Source: Gyrodactylus bullatarudis
Lineage: Eukaryota > Platyhelminthes > Monogenea > Gyrodactylidea > Gyrodactylidae
NCBI GenBank assembly: GCA_012064415.1
Contig: SSNU01000172.1
Span: 1-64,000, forward strand
Direction of reading: 5' to 3'
Length of the DNA: 64,000 nt
Shown: piece by piece, positions 46,816 through 57,500 of the stretch
Layout: every line of letters begins with the position of its first letter
How positions within the stretch are numbered: the stretch's first letter is position 1
The notes under the pieces: model-generated
What the model was told of the DNA's origin: nothing
The model's input: the letters and a program-made list of their open reading frames with translations, nothing else
The model's database searches: none
Made by a program: the position numbers and the translations under genes

Positions 46816-47059
46816 AAGAAAAAATTCCAACTGGCAAATAGATTCATATTTTTTACTCAAAAATGGTTTTAATAAGAAACAAAAGGGTAACATGTTGTAG
46901 AAATTTCTATAGTTGAGAAGGAAAATAAACCAGTTTTATTGCGTTTTTATTTTCTAATAAATGTAAATTGTTGAGAAACCTTTTGACATTAATCAAACAT
47001 TCATAGCATAGAAAAAGAGATAATCTGCATTGTAAGTGACGGGCTTGTAGTAGAGAGAC

Positions 47060-47227
47060 ATGGCTGATGATGGCTTCAATTTTAATTTGAAACTTCAAGA
47101 CTTGAAGAAGCTATTCCTCCTATGCATGTTGTGTAAGTGTCTCTCAAATTGTGGATGTGGAGGAGGCGATTGTGGCGGCGGATGCGGCGGTGGCGGTGGA
47201 TGTAAAATTCAAGCCTTTTACATGTGA
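47060..47227 (+). CDS. Small cysteine/glycine-rich protein E, 55 residues (possibly spliced)
   Basis: The MADDGFNFNLKLQDLKKL N-terminus is followed by a hydrophobic Cys-bearing segment (FLLCMLCKCL) and a Gly/Cys repeat tail (CGCGGGDCGGGCGGGGGC). Read straight through it fits the family. However, a perfect donor sequence (gtaagt, 47133-47138) and a good acceptor at 47326-47327 raise the option of splicing to 47328-47421. The gtaagt donor would make an immediate stop; two weaker donors nearby (gtgtaa at 47131, gtgtct at 47137) would join in frame and replace the Cys tail. Both forms could exist. Confidence 0.55.
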   Translation: MADDGFNFNLKLQDLKKLFLLCMLCKCLSNCGCGGGDCGGGCGGGGGCKIQAFYM

Positions 47228-47327
47228 TTTCAAGATTCTAAAATATTATTACATTATTGAAAGTATTAACAAAGTTTTGTACAACCAAAAATACATATCG
47301 AATATATTTTATTCTATTGATTTTCAG

Positions 47328-47421
47328 GACTCTGGCCCTTATGGCCTATTTCACTGGAGACAAAATGCCAGAGAAGCTGGGAGAATTCTTCGAAGCCATC
47401 AATAATATAGTTACGAACTAG
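47328..47421 (+). CDS. Possible alternative last exon of gene E
   Basis: Preceded by ttttcag. In the frame needing two bases from the previous exon it reads TLALMAYFTGDKMPEKLGE then FFEAINNIVTN and stop, which looks protein-like. It has no start of its own and so would have to be a 3' exon of gene E or of an unseen gene. Confidence 0.35.
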
Positions 47422-47480
47422 AAAAAAACTAGAATGAAGAAAGAATTATTTTTTAAAAATCAATAATAATAATAAAGCAT

Positions 47481-47789
47481 TTATTTCAAACATTCACCGA
47501 GTAATTTTCTGAGAAAATAATTCTCCTCATCAGAGTTGTTGTTACTGCTAGAGGCGTCTTGGTAATCTTCAAATATTAGATTCAAATTCTCCTGAAAGCG
47601 GACAGTTTTCTTGTCGCTACTTCGAATTACTGCTCGGAAAATATCAATGTTTTTCATTTCCTCATCCGACCATAATTCATTTGCTCTTATTAACGCCTCG
47701 GCAGAGGGTTTATATCGATTCTTTCGAGCTTTAACTAGTTCCTGGCGTTTATTTTTCACATTTGCATTGAACGAAAAGGAAGTTTGCAT
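47481..47789 (-). CDS. Hypothetical protein, 102 residues
   Basis: Single-exon ORF from an ATG at 47789. It is hydrophilic, with a basic N-terminus (NVKNKRQELVKARKNRYKP), a Trp-containing helix (IRANELWSDEEMKNIDIF) and a Ser/Asn/Glu-rich patch before LRKLLGECLK. No family recognised. A minus-strand AATAAA overlaps the stop codon region. Confidence 0.5.
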   Translation of the reverse strand: MQTSFSFNANVKNKRQELVKARKNRYKPSAEALIRANELWSDEEMKNIDIFRAVIRSSDKKTVRFQENLNLIFEDYQDASSSNNNSDEENYFLRKLLGECLK

Positions 47790-48022
47790 CGTGAAACTCT
47801 AATGGCGACACTTTCGTCTTATCCTGATGCCTCCGTAATTCAAGCCAGCCTCTTATCTCAAACCTGCTATTCAAATGAAATTTTGAAAAATGCTCAGAAT
47901 GAAATTGCGTCTTCATAGATGACCCGTAATGACCCAATACATTCGTAGTTATTTTTTATTCTTGTTATATTTCTGATATTTTTCTTGTGTAAAAGAATCG
48001 ATTTAATCAGAACAATACCAAC

Positions 48023-48540
48023 CTTTTCCTCGGTTCCTGAGATTTTCTTTTGTGAATTATGTCTCTGACTATGGTGCCTTCTGGCTTGGTCTATCTGTAG
48101 AAAAAGAGAAGGCAGTATTCCTTATAAAATAATTATTATAATCATGATCAGAATTATTAGAGTAAGGTAACTCTGATATAATAATTCATCAGAGGCCATA
48201 GTCGGGTAGCAAGCCTACCAATCTATGCCACTCTCTGAAGAACTAGTTATTCTTTATTTCGATCTCACAAGATACATCATACTATCCTAGAATAAGATGT
48301 AGAGTACTAATCAGTATTGTACATGTATTTATAGAGGGTGTCTATTTTTATTCTCAAGACTCTAATCTTGACACACTAAATGGCTAATCACTACACTAAT
48401 TCTCTTTATTTTCCTAACTTTACATACTTCATCATTAATTTCAGTGGGAATACTTGATGATTTAGAAATAAAATACATTTCATCACAGTTACTCAAAACA
48501 GAGTGGCCATAGAGTTTCGGTTTCGACTGTGGTACACTTT
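48023..48540 (-). CDS. Candidate exons of an unidentified minus-strand gene
   Basis: Two open segments have compatible splice sites. The first, about 48540-48428, encodes KPKLYGHSVLSNCDEMYFIS and ends GATGAA|gtatgt. The second, 48094-48023, follows ctacag, encodes IDQARRHHSQRHNSQKK and ends AAG|gttggt; both junctions are phase 0. A short terminal exon may follow near 47878 but is not certain. No start exon was found. This is weak evidence and could be part of the gene at 47481-47789. Confidence 0.3.
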
Positions 48541-48642
48541 TTAGCGTCAAAAAGAACTATTTTCTAAAAGAATCCTATTTTTGGGAACTAAAACCTGTGA
48601 AAAATAGAAGCTCATGAATGTAAATTTATTCAAGTAACAAAA

Positions 48643-49677
48643 TTATTCAAACTCTTGACTAGTTTCACTTCCCACCTCATCGTAATCATCAAGGATTTTG
48701 CTATAAAGGAAGAATCCATGGAAAAAAATTTGAATCACAAATGAAAGGGGATAAAGACTCTCGTAGTGGATCCATTCCAGGTAGAGTTCAATGAGAAATC
48801 TGTAAAAGTTTGCTGTCAAAAGACACAGGATACAATTAATCGAGGAGAATTGTCTGAGTAGATACTCGAGAATGTTGACATGGAAAAACATTGATGTTAG
48901 ATAACAGAACAAAATCTTTGATTCGTTAGTGTAAAAGGAGAAATTCTGAAAGTATTTGACAATCTTTTCATATTCAAGGATTAAACCGATCACGGGGAAT
49001 AAAACCAGCAAGGCAAAGTTGAATAGGATCTGTGTAAAGAGGAAACCATCTCGTTTCAGGCATTGTTCCTTTAGATTGAAGAACAGGCCGAAAAATACGG
49101 CAGCAAATAGAATCAACAAGTCTCCAACAACAACATCTGTATGTTCATCGAAAACGGAATGATGAGTGAACTGATTGAAGGATTTCATTTGGTTCTGATC
49201 AGTTCTGTATTCAGAGATTAATGCAACAATGATTCCTATATAGAAAATCATGATACTAAAGTAATGAATCCATTTGAATCGGTATCTAAGTATGAAATAA
49301 TTCCCAAGGATTGTGGAGATGATTGTCAGGGACAAGATTGAGAATATTTTCAGAGGACTTGACATGTAATATCCGTGATAAATGGACCAAGATGCAAAAA
49401 GGTACATGACTATCGTGACTAGATGCGAGAGAATATTCTTTCTGGCCTTTTTTATAAAGTTTCGATAGAGATTCCTTTTATAAAACAAAATTAAGTAAAA
49501 AACTGTAAAAAAAACTGCTCCAAAAAAGTAAGGAATAGCATTTAGAGAGAAAGGAATGTGCTGATATTTTGTATTTAGAACTGATAAACATAGTCCAGAA
49601 ACTGAAACGCATATTGAGCATATTTGTCCTAGCAGAAATAGACACAAATTTTTCGTTAATCTCTTTCTATTGAACAT
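48643..49677 (-). CDS. SLC35F-like (drug/metabolite transporter superfamily) membrane protein
   Basis: Intronless, 344 residues from the ATG at 49677. About ten hydrophobic helices. The second half carries SLC35F-type signatures: VVVGDLLILFAAVFFGLF (human SLC35F1/2 have a VLIGDILVLLGA-type segment), GLILEYEKI, and CILCLLTANFYRFLIELYL (cf. NLGILTADLYSLFVGLFLF). The C-terminus is an acidic cytosolic tail (DDYDEVGSETSQEFE). SLC35F1/F2 members are plasma or organelle solute carriers with substrates still under study. Divergence is high and some usual helix residues are missing, so substrate cannot be predicted. AATAAA follows at about 48626. Divergent from PDCD2, with 115 bp between the starts. 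Confidence 0.78.
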   Translation of the reverse strand: MFNRKRLTKNLCLFLLGQICSICVSVSGLCLSVLNTKYQHIPFSLNAIPYFFGAVFFTVFYLILFYKRNLYRNFIKKARKNILSHLVTIVMYLFASWSIYHGYYMSSPLKIFSILSLTIISTILGNYFILRYRFKWIHYFSIMIFYIGIIVALISEYRTDQNQMKSFNQFTHHSVFDEHTDVVVGDLLILFAAVFFGLFFNLKEQCLKRDGFLFTQILFNFALLVLFPVIGLILEYEKIVKYFQNFSFYTNESKILFCYLTSMFFHVNILEYLLRQFSSINCILCLLTANFYRFLIELYLEWIHYESLYPLSFVIQIFFHGFFLYSKILDDYDEVGSETSQEFE

Positions 49678-49792
49678 CAATAACTAAATCATTGATAACT
49701 CAAATAAAATTCAATTTGTAACTTTTCTCAATTAGTTAAACAATGATGGCCTGTAACATTATGCTTTTGTTTTAGTTGTGAAATTTTTAGAA

Positions 49793-51122
49793 ATGAACTA
49801 CGGGTACGCTGAAAAATGCGAGCCCCATGAATTGGTGGCTCCTCTCTTCCCTGACAAACTTGGTGGTAAACCTGCCTGGCTAGATTATGAAAAATTACCC
49901 GATGAAGACTCTCTTTTGTGTCCTCATTGTAGCAAAAGAATGTCATTTCTTCTACAAGTAAATTATAATTAACTCTATTAATTTAGTTATACTCTCCTCT
50001 TGATAAATTCTTTTGTTTTCATCGTTTCATCTATATTTTTATATGCCTTGATGGATCTTGTTACAAGCAAAAGTCAAAAAAACTTCCTATAAAGGCTCTC
50101 AGATGTCAATTACCGAGAGCCAATAAATTCTTTAGTTTTGATCCACCAGAAGAAGAACTCTGTGTCGAAAAACTATTGAAAAACGTTCAGAGCAATATGG
50201 CACCAAACTTTTTTCAAAACGCCAAAATCTGCTCTGTTTGTGGGATGCCCAGTTCTAAAAGTTGTTCCAATTGCCTTAAAGAGCACTACTGCTGTCGTGA
50301 TCATCAAAACTTTGCATGGAATTCCTATCATAGTAAAGAATGTAAAAAAATGTCAGATATTTCAGAAAGTGTTCTTTTGTCAAGATTCATTTCCCCCAAT
50401 AATTATGTCCTCCCAGAGTTTAAGCTTTGTTCTGAGCCTCAGTCTGATGAAGGGGACATTTCCTCTGAAGAAGAAGAGGGGGAGAAAGATTTGAATAACG
50501 TCAGTCCTTTCCTCTCTGGCGGAGAAGACGAAGAGAGTGAAGCACTTGAAGAAATCGCTCGTCATGAAACAAAAGTTGACAAGACTATCGAGAAACTAAA
50601 AGGGCTTATCAAAAAGGATCCAGATCATATAATCAGATTCCAAAGAGAGGGTTCCCCATTTTGGCTAGACGAAGAAGTCGACTTGAATAACATGAAATGT
50701 AAATATTGCAAAGGACCGGTTGTTTTTGAATTTCAAGTTAGTCTCATAACAATTTACTATCTCTACTCTTCTAAAAAATTTTATTGAATTTTATGATTTT
50801 TTATTTAAAGAATAAGATTTATCAGTAAAAAAGTATTAATTAGATCCAAGCTATAACAACTATTTTCAATCAAATTCATTCATTGAAATTCTCCTGCCTA
50901 CTTTACAGTATATACAATAACATTTAATAAAATAATATTAATTGAATGAAAATGAATTTAATTTAGATTTTGCCAACAATTCTGACTCATCTGAACATAG
51001 ACACGATAGATAAAAGATCTCCGGAATTTGCTTCAATTTACATCTTTACGTGCAAGGATTCTTGTGACAAATCCGACAGCCTAAAATATCTAGAAGAAGA
51101 TGTTATATGTCAATTTATCTGA
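49793..51122 (+). CDS. PDCD2: Programmed cell death protein 2 (MYND zinc finger)
   Basis: Three exons 49793-49957, 49987-50736 and 50967-51122, all phase 0, give 356 residues (human 344). The N-terminus has KLGGKPAWLDY and the CPHC zinc pair. The second exon has CFHRFIYIFIC, then CQLPRANKFFSFDPP and a MYND finger at about 137-173 (CSVCGMPSSKSCSNC, then YCCRDHQNFAWNSYHSKEC). An acidic linker and the C-terminal FWLDEEVDLNNMKCKYC plus EFASIYIFTCKDSC complete the family pattern. PDCD2 is a chaperone for the 40S protein uS5 in known animals. Intron 1 is 29 nt and removes an in-frame stop. AATAAA at about 51129. Confidence 0.95.
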
Positions 51123-51206
51123 TGACAGAAATAAAATTTATTTTTAAATATTCATCAGATTCTTCTGTTCCTTGTTTATGTATCAAAAATAGGCAATTAT
51201 TTTGAA

Positions 51207-51452
51207 ATGATCAATTTTAATGATTCAAAATTTGGATTCCCAGCAGTTCTCAAAAATGTTCCTTGGGATGAAATTGAAAATAAATTATTTAATGACATTC
51301 CTTCCAACAGCCAATCTGTTGAAAGAGTTATTCAAATATCCACCACTGCATCACAAAAAGTGTGTGGTGTTGATAGCAGAAATATGTATATAAACTCTGT
51401 GATAAATGTTCGGAAAAACTTTCCAAATGATATGAAAGAAAATATTATCTAA
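51207..51452 (+). CDS. Small hypothetical protein, 81 residues
   Basis: An ATG 85 bp after the PDCD2 stop opens an intronless frame (MINFNDSKFGFPAVLKNVPW; ends NVRKNFPNDMKENII), with AATAAA at about 51463. Soluble, one Cys, no recognised domain. The close head-to-tail spacing could mean a shared primary transcript, but PDCD2 has its own polyadenylation hexamer. Confidence 0.5.
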   Translation: MINFNDSKFGFPAVLKNVPWDEIENKLFNDIPSNSQSVERVIQISTTASQKVCGVDSRNMYINSVINVRKNFPNDMKENII

Positions 51453-51479
51453 ATTTAATTCAATAAATATATTTATTTT

Positions 51480-53440
51480 CTATTTATAGATCAGTATTCC
51501 TTATTAATTCAAGTTACTTTTGTTCATTTTCGAAAATTTTCAAAGTGCTATATCTTAGATTCTTTTCTCGATTTAGAAACATTTTTCATCTCAAATTGAA
51601 GCTCGAAAAAAAAAATTTATTATAAAAATTTTTCTTGATGAACTAAACATGATGAACTTGTGTGAAAATCATAAATCTAAAATTATTTTTTTTCATAAAT
51701 ATACTTTAAAGTAGCCACATGATAACACAGACTCAAAATCTCTAAAAGTGAAGGCGAAGGTTGTAGAGAAAAAATGACATTAAAATCGTGATCTACGCAT
51801 CTTGTTTGTTATGAAACTGAATTCGAAATTTTTATTCTACAAAAACAAAAAAATAGGGACCCAGTCTAATAGGCATACATCTTCGAAAATTTATTTCATT
51901 GTTCATAAATTAGAAGGGTTAGGAATAAACTAAATTCTTGGTGAAATTTTGATTTGTTTTAGCGCAATGATTTCCTCGGAATGTATTGGCCTATGAGTTT
52001 CAAAACGTGCTAAAAAATTTAACATCGACCCAAATTCCGTGACAAGGGATTAATTATCTCAAAATATCATACGAGTAAAAGCAAGGGAACCAGTGGTTGC
52101 TCTAAATTTTAATTGAATAATTACGTTTCTGAAAATGTTTTACTTTATATAAGGATTAATTTCAAGCTAGGAAGCATTAGATAAATCTATAATATTATAG
52201 TTACGTAATTTATAAATTTCAAAATTCACTTGGCTTACTCAAAAGATTTTAGCCATGTCAGAGTGAGTGAAAATTTCGTCTTTCATAAATAACTAACGAT
52301 TCGAATTTATTTTACTATGCACACATTTTAGTATAAACAGAAAAATCATCAAGTTATTGAATTTGATGTAATTTTTTTTCGAAATCGGATTCAAGGCCAA
52401 TCAATTGCGAAATACGTAATCAGATAGAAAGATAATTCCTAAAGTTGTTAGCTTCACAACCCAAAAGTCATAAAAGTAGAAAATAGATAACGGAATGGTT
52501 CGAAGCATTCTTTAGCTGCGTTTTTATAACTCCAATCACGCTTTATTGGTAAATACAGTCAACCAGCAAAGGGTCTTCACGTTTAGGAGATTTTCATGCA
52601 TAGGGGAATCTCTTGATGTATGCTTCGGTCTATAATGTAAATTTAGGTGTCTACACATACCCATGTAAAGTTTTACATTGACACGTACAAATTTTTATGT
52701 TGTCAAAATCTAAAATAAATCTGATGAGGCAACTTAATTACCGTTTAAATGTAAATTGCTAAAAATTCTTACGTCTCAATGTTAGACTTTACATTGGTTT
52801 GAATTTTCCAATGAAATCTGAATAAAAATTTCCATATTTCAGGAGAGAAAAATGTGAGAAATTCTTTTCTGATAAATTCAAATCTTGAGCCTGCCTCTAG
52901 TAAGGGTCTAGCAAAGGACTAAAACTATAGAAGGTGCAAGGAATGAGTCTAAATTGTGACATTTCAAACATGTATTAAAACTATTGTGAAAGAATTCTTG
53001 GCTATTTTGTTATGCAAACGTTTCGAGATATACAGCGAAACTGCATTTAATTCACAGAGGACTAATTTTCATATAATTAATTATAATTATTAGAGGTAGA
53101 TGAAATTTTAAATATCGCTCGGGTCAGATGAATCATGATAGAAAATTTGATAAAAATACCAAAACTATCAAAATTATAGTTTGATATGTCTTCAAGTTAC
53201 TATAAATTACAAAAATTAGTTTTCGTGATTTGAATTGCCACCATAGATTTTTCCCGCACAAAACCGAATCTCCAGTAATATGATAAAACATCACTTACGA
53301 TAGCTTAAAAGAAAGAGAATAATTCATGTATTCAAATTATACTTATTTTTGTTTTAATTGCCTAATTAAATTGAAAACTTTTAAATATTTATAAATTCAT
53401 AAAGTAATCAATTAACATCATCACAATGCCCTGTTGAACA
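51480..53440. other. Gene-poor stretch, nothing recognised
   Basis: AT-rich intergenic DNA with many stops in all frames; no coding exon, RNA or transposon end recognised. Confidence 0.5.
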
Positions 53441-53731
53441 ATGCAAATTAATAATGAGCTTGAAAACCCTCAACCTCTTCCTCTCACGATGCTTCCAACA
53501 AATTTAGTCGTTTATAACCTTCTTAGACTAAAAACAGGACCGCATCCAACAAAAGAAATATCAAAATTCAGACGTCAGGTTGCTGATAAATTGATAGATT
53601 TTTATGAAAAAGTTGGAATAATAGCCAAAGATTACCGGCCAATTGTTAGAAGTTTAAAAGATCTTGTAAACAAACGTAATAAGCTGAGAGGTTCAAAATT
53701 TCTTAATAATTATCGTAGCATTTTCAAGTAG
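53441..53731 (+). CDS. Hypothetical protein, 96 residues
   Basis: Intronless ORF from an ATG. Residues 1-20 carry Pro/Leu (NPQPLPLTMLPTNLVV), and the rest is strongly basic and helical (ISKFRRQVADKLIDFYEKVG, then LKDLVNKRNKLRGSKFLNNY). No signal peptide or membrane segment. No family recognised. No canonical AATAAA just downstream. Confidence 0.5.
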   Translation: MQINNELENPQPLPLTMLPTNLVVYNLLRLKTGPHPTKEISKFRRQVADKLIDFYEKVGIIAKDYRPIVRSLKDLVNKRNKLRGSKFLNNYRSIFK

Positions 53732-54537
53732 CTAATGTGTAGAAATTCCAATAGCTTGAATGAAAAATTTCTTAAGTCAGCCTGATCAATATCTACATAT
53801 ATTTTACTTTTTTTCTCTTTGACTAAAACACCTGGTCAATGTCTAAAAACCTCACCATTTGAAATTCATATTACTAAAGATCAAGAGTTGTTTTTTCTAC
53901 CTTGAGAACTGAGAATTGTTCTAGATTATTAAAATATGATTTTTATTTTATTAAAGATTCGTTTTATTCAGTTTCTGGTGAGTAATGAGAAGAGGGGAAT
54001 CACAAGTCCTCAATCAAGTTTTGTATATTAATAAACATCAAACGGAATGATCAGTTGAAAAATTGAGATTTACGAATTTTCATATGTGTTGTGGGATTGA
54101 AATATTCACACATTTTTTCCTGTTTTTTCATCTTGACTCTATAGGAAGCTGATATTTTTTGGGAATACAAATTAGAAAACCCTACCTCTACTTGAAATTT
54201 CCCGTCTACAGTAATCCATTGATTTTAACAAAAAGATGAATATTTACCAACTTCTTAATGTAACCCTTGAGTGCTGTAGCTAAAAAATTAAAATTGCTTG
54301 TTTTGTTACGACGAGTAAATTTATTATTATACAATTCTGAACCAAGTAATTCTTAAGGGAGCTGTGAACTTGGTTTCTTCAAACATAGATAGGCCTGTCA
54401 ATTATTTTGTCAGACTTTGGGATCATCCCTTTATGTCAAATAACGAAAAATCAGTCATTTTCAAAAAATACTATACTGGTCGTTAAAAATCAGGCAAACG
54501 AACCGTTAAAAAATTTATTAATGAGATTATTTTTCAG

Positions 54538-57500
54538 ATGTCAAGGTCAGCTGGATGCGTGATGAATTTTACTACAACCAGTTAATTCCCATGACAACGG
54601 ACAAGTTTACATTCAAAAGTGAAGAACTGTCAAGTATTTTTGATTTTTCCCATTCATGGACAATATTCGATTCTAAAAACAGCAAAATAGAAGCAGATTT
54701 CGTCAAAGATGAAGACGGCAATGTTGACAAGCTCGTGGTGAATGGAGAGAAAACTTTGATATCAAGTTTCATGGAAATTATGAGAAAGAACTTTACATGT
54801 AAGATTAATTTACATGAATTAAAAGTTATCTTTACAATAATAATAGAGACTTATGCTATGATAATAAAATCGGATTTTATCGTTTTTTGCAAAATCTACA
54901 TCTTTATGAAATATCTTTTACTCAACTACGTGACTTTTTAAGTGTTTGAGCTTGAATTCAAAGTTGTATGAGAAGATCCAACCAATGAAAATTTCAACTC
55001 TCAAAATATCAACTTCATTACAGAAAAAATATTTCTATTGAAACATCTTATTTTTATTGAAACACGAATATTTACCCCCTGATTAAGTATTAACAGTGAA
55101 TTTTCACATTTTCACAAAAACTCACTTATTTTCCTATCTTTATGTATAGAAATCACTTGCTGCATTCTGATTAGTTGAGATAAATAATTTTTTCAATTTT
55201 CTTAAATTTTAACTAGTTATAGATTACCCCACGGATCATGTTCGTAGCGAAAAAATGTCTAGATTTGGCCTTAGTTGGGCCGTAATTTCGATCAGAACCG
55301 AAAAAGTGGCTGACCAATCAGATGGCTTCATTTTTAACACGTAAGCTTGCTTCTCATTGGTCAAATCTAAGCTTAAACTTCTTCGTCTTCATACAAAAAT
55401 TAAAGTTTCTTTCCGAATTTTAGGAAACACTGCGAAGAAGGATCGGACCAGCTAGTTTTAATTTATTCTGGTATCTAAAGATCAAAATAAAAGTGACACG
55501 CAGTGTAATCATTGATTACTAATCAATCATAAAAGCCTTCAAATACTCTCTACCTTTCATTTACAATTTTAATTGATACTCTCTGCTGATATAAAGTCTG
55601 CTCATCAAGTACAGAGTTGGTTGATATGAAGTTGGGAATTTAACTTTTCCAGCATTAACTCATTAATATGATGAAAATGTTTTGAGATCAAGATCCTCAT
55701 TTTTATTAATTGTAGATAAAATTTGGCACCAAATTTCCCTATTTTTTCGGAAGATCTAAAGTCTTTCTGGAAATAGTCTTCGTCTTAGATTTGATGCTGA
55801 CGTTAAAAATACGATTTTCTTAGTTATTTTTTATTGCGAACTAAATAAATGATATCTCAGAAAGAGGGGTAGATAAAGATCAATTTAGGAAGAAAATAAT
55901 TTTTTTCGATCAAGCTCAGATCTCAGATTATGAAAATTTTAAAAAAATAATATTTTCACAAAAAGTATATTTGACGAGTTAGAGATTTCTAAACTGAAAA
56001 ATCAGGAAATTTGACCCTTACTCGTGTGATCGACCTAGAAAATCGGATCAGATCAACAAGAAAAAAATTTTTTACTCTTACTTGTTGATCAAAGATCACT
56101 CTGGATTCTTCACTCGAAAAAAAAAGTAAAATTTTGGTTGAATTTTGAAGGTAATTAAATAAGACAAGGAAACCTTCCCTTAAAATCTTTCACAGACTTT
56201 TTGTGACATTTTACAAGCTGTAAAAAAGCTATTTGATTACTCAAGCCAGAGTAAATTTGAACCTCATCGCAACTTCTGTCAACAACGAAGAGAGTTTAAG
56301 CAATTGAAGTTACGTCCTATGAAATGAAGCTCAAGTTATGACCAATTGAGGAATATTTTTTTAAAAACACTAGAGAATACAAGTTGAATATGCGTGAAAA
56401 ATTGTGTCGATTCTTTTCTTTAAAATTGTAAATAAATACATAATTTTTAATGATGACAGGCTATTCAGTTAAAGTTGTTGCATTTAACATTAAAACTGGA
56501 CTGGATTTGGGAAAATGCTTGGAATTATATCACGAAAAGTTTAAAATCATTTTAATTCCAAGGGAATCAACTCTCTTAAATGACCATCTGTTTTATCATC
56601 ATGACCAGATGATAAATTCTTCTGAAGTGAGCTTTCAGAATTGAGTCATGAGTTCTTTACATTTCTCGACTATTTCTTTTTGATTTTTACAAGAAATAGA
56701 ATCAAGACTGAGTTGTAGTAAAAGTATTTTTAATGTCATATTGTTGTAAGAAATTTAAACCTTTCTATACCTCGAAAACGGTTGAAAAATTTCAGCTTAA
56801 CCCTTTTAAAGTCCCAGAGAATTTTCTTTCATGACTCGCATTCAATCTTTTGTCTATCCTATGGTTTGTGAATAGACTGATTAAGAATCTACAGTTCGAA
56901 AGTAATAAATAATTTTTAGCTAAAGACAATTCAGCTCTTAATCTTATCGCAAATTGCCAGCTGGACGAAATCGAACATTTCATGAGAATCCGAGAAAAGG
57001 TCTACATCGAGGGTAATAGAACTCTTCATTATGAAACATTTGGAAAATCTAGTTGTGAACCATTGGATATTGTCTATCTAAGCATGATACCCGGTGATAG
57101 AAAGATTATTGTAAATGGATACATGGAAAATATCAAAAGGAACATTGAACTCGCAATCTTTGGTCAAGATAAGCAATTGAAAAGGTTTAATGAAAAATTG
57201 AGTAAGCTGATCGGTATCGTATTCGAGTTTTCAATGAAAATAATTTTGTCCAATGAAAGTAAAGACTTGTTTACTCGATAAAAAAACTTGAAATTTTACA
57301 GGTTTATTTAACTAAAAATAAAAATTCTGAGACCAAATTTGTTTAGATTATCTCGTTCAAAAGTATTTTATAAATATAGACGATTCTAATATAATTAGAG
57401 GTATGGTTAATAACTAAAAATATGGTCTGCCCTCTCTAGGGGAAAGACTCAAGGTTGACAGACCCCTAAACCATCTCTTCGGCATTAAAACCAATCAGAG

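Noticed and set aside
53939..53982. MIFILLKIRFIQFL followed by gtgagt, considered as the signal-peptide exon of the module gene
   Set aside because: The donor is phase 0, whereas the first module exon needs a phase 1 donor; the in-frame product would stop at once.
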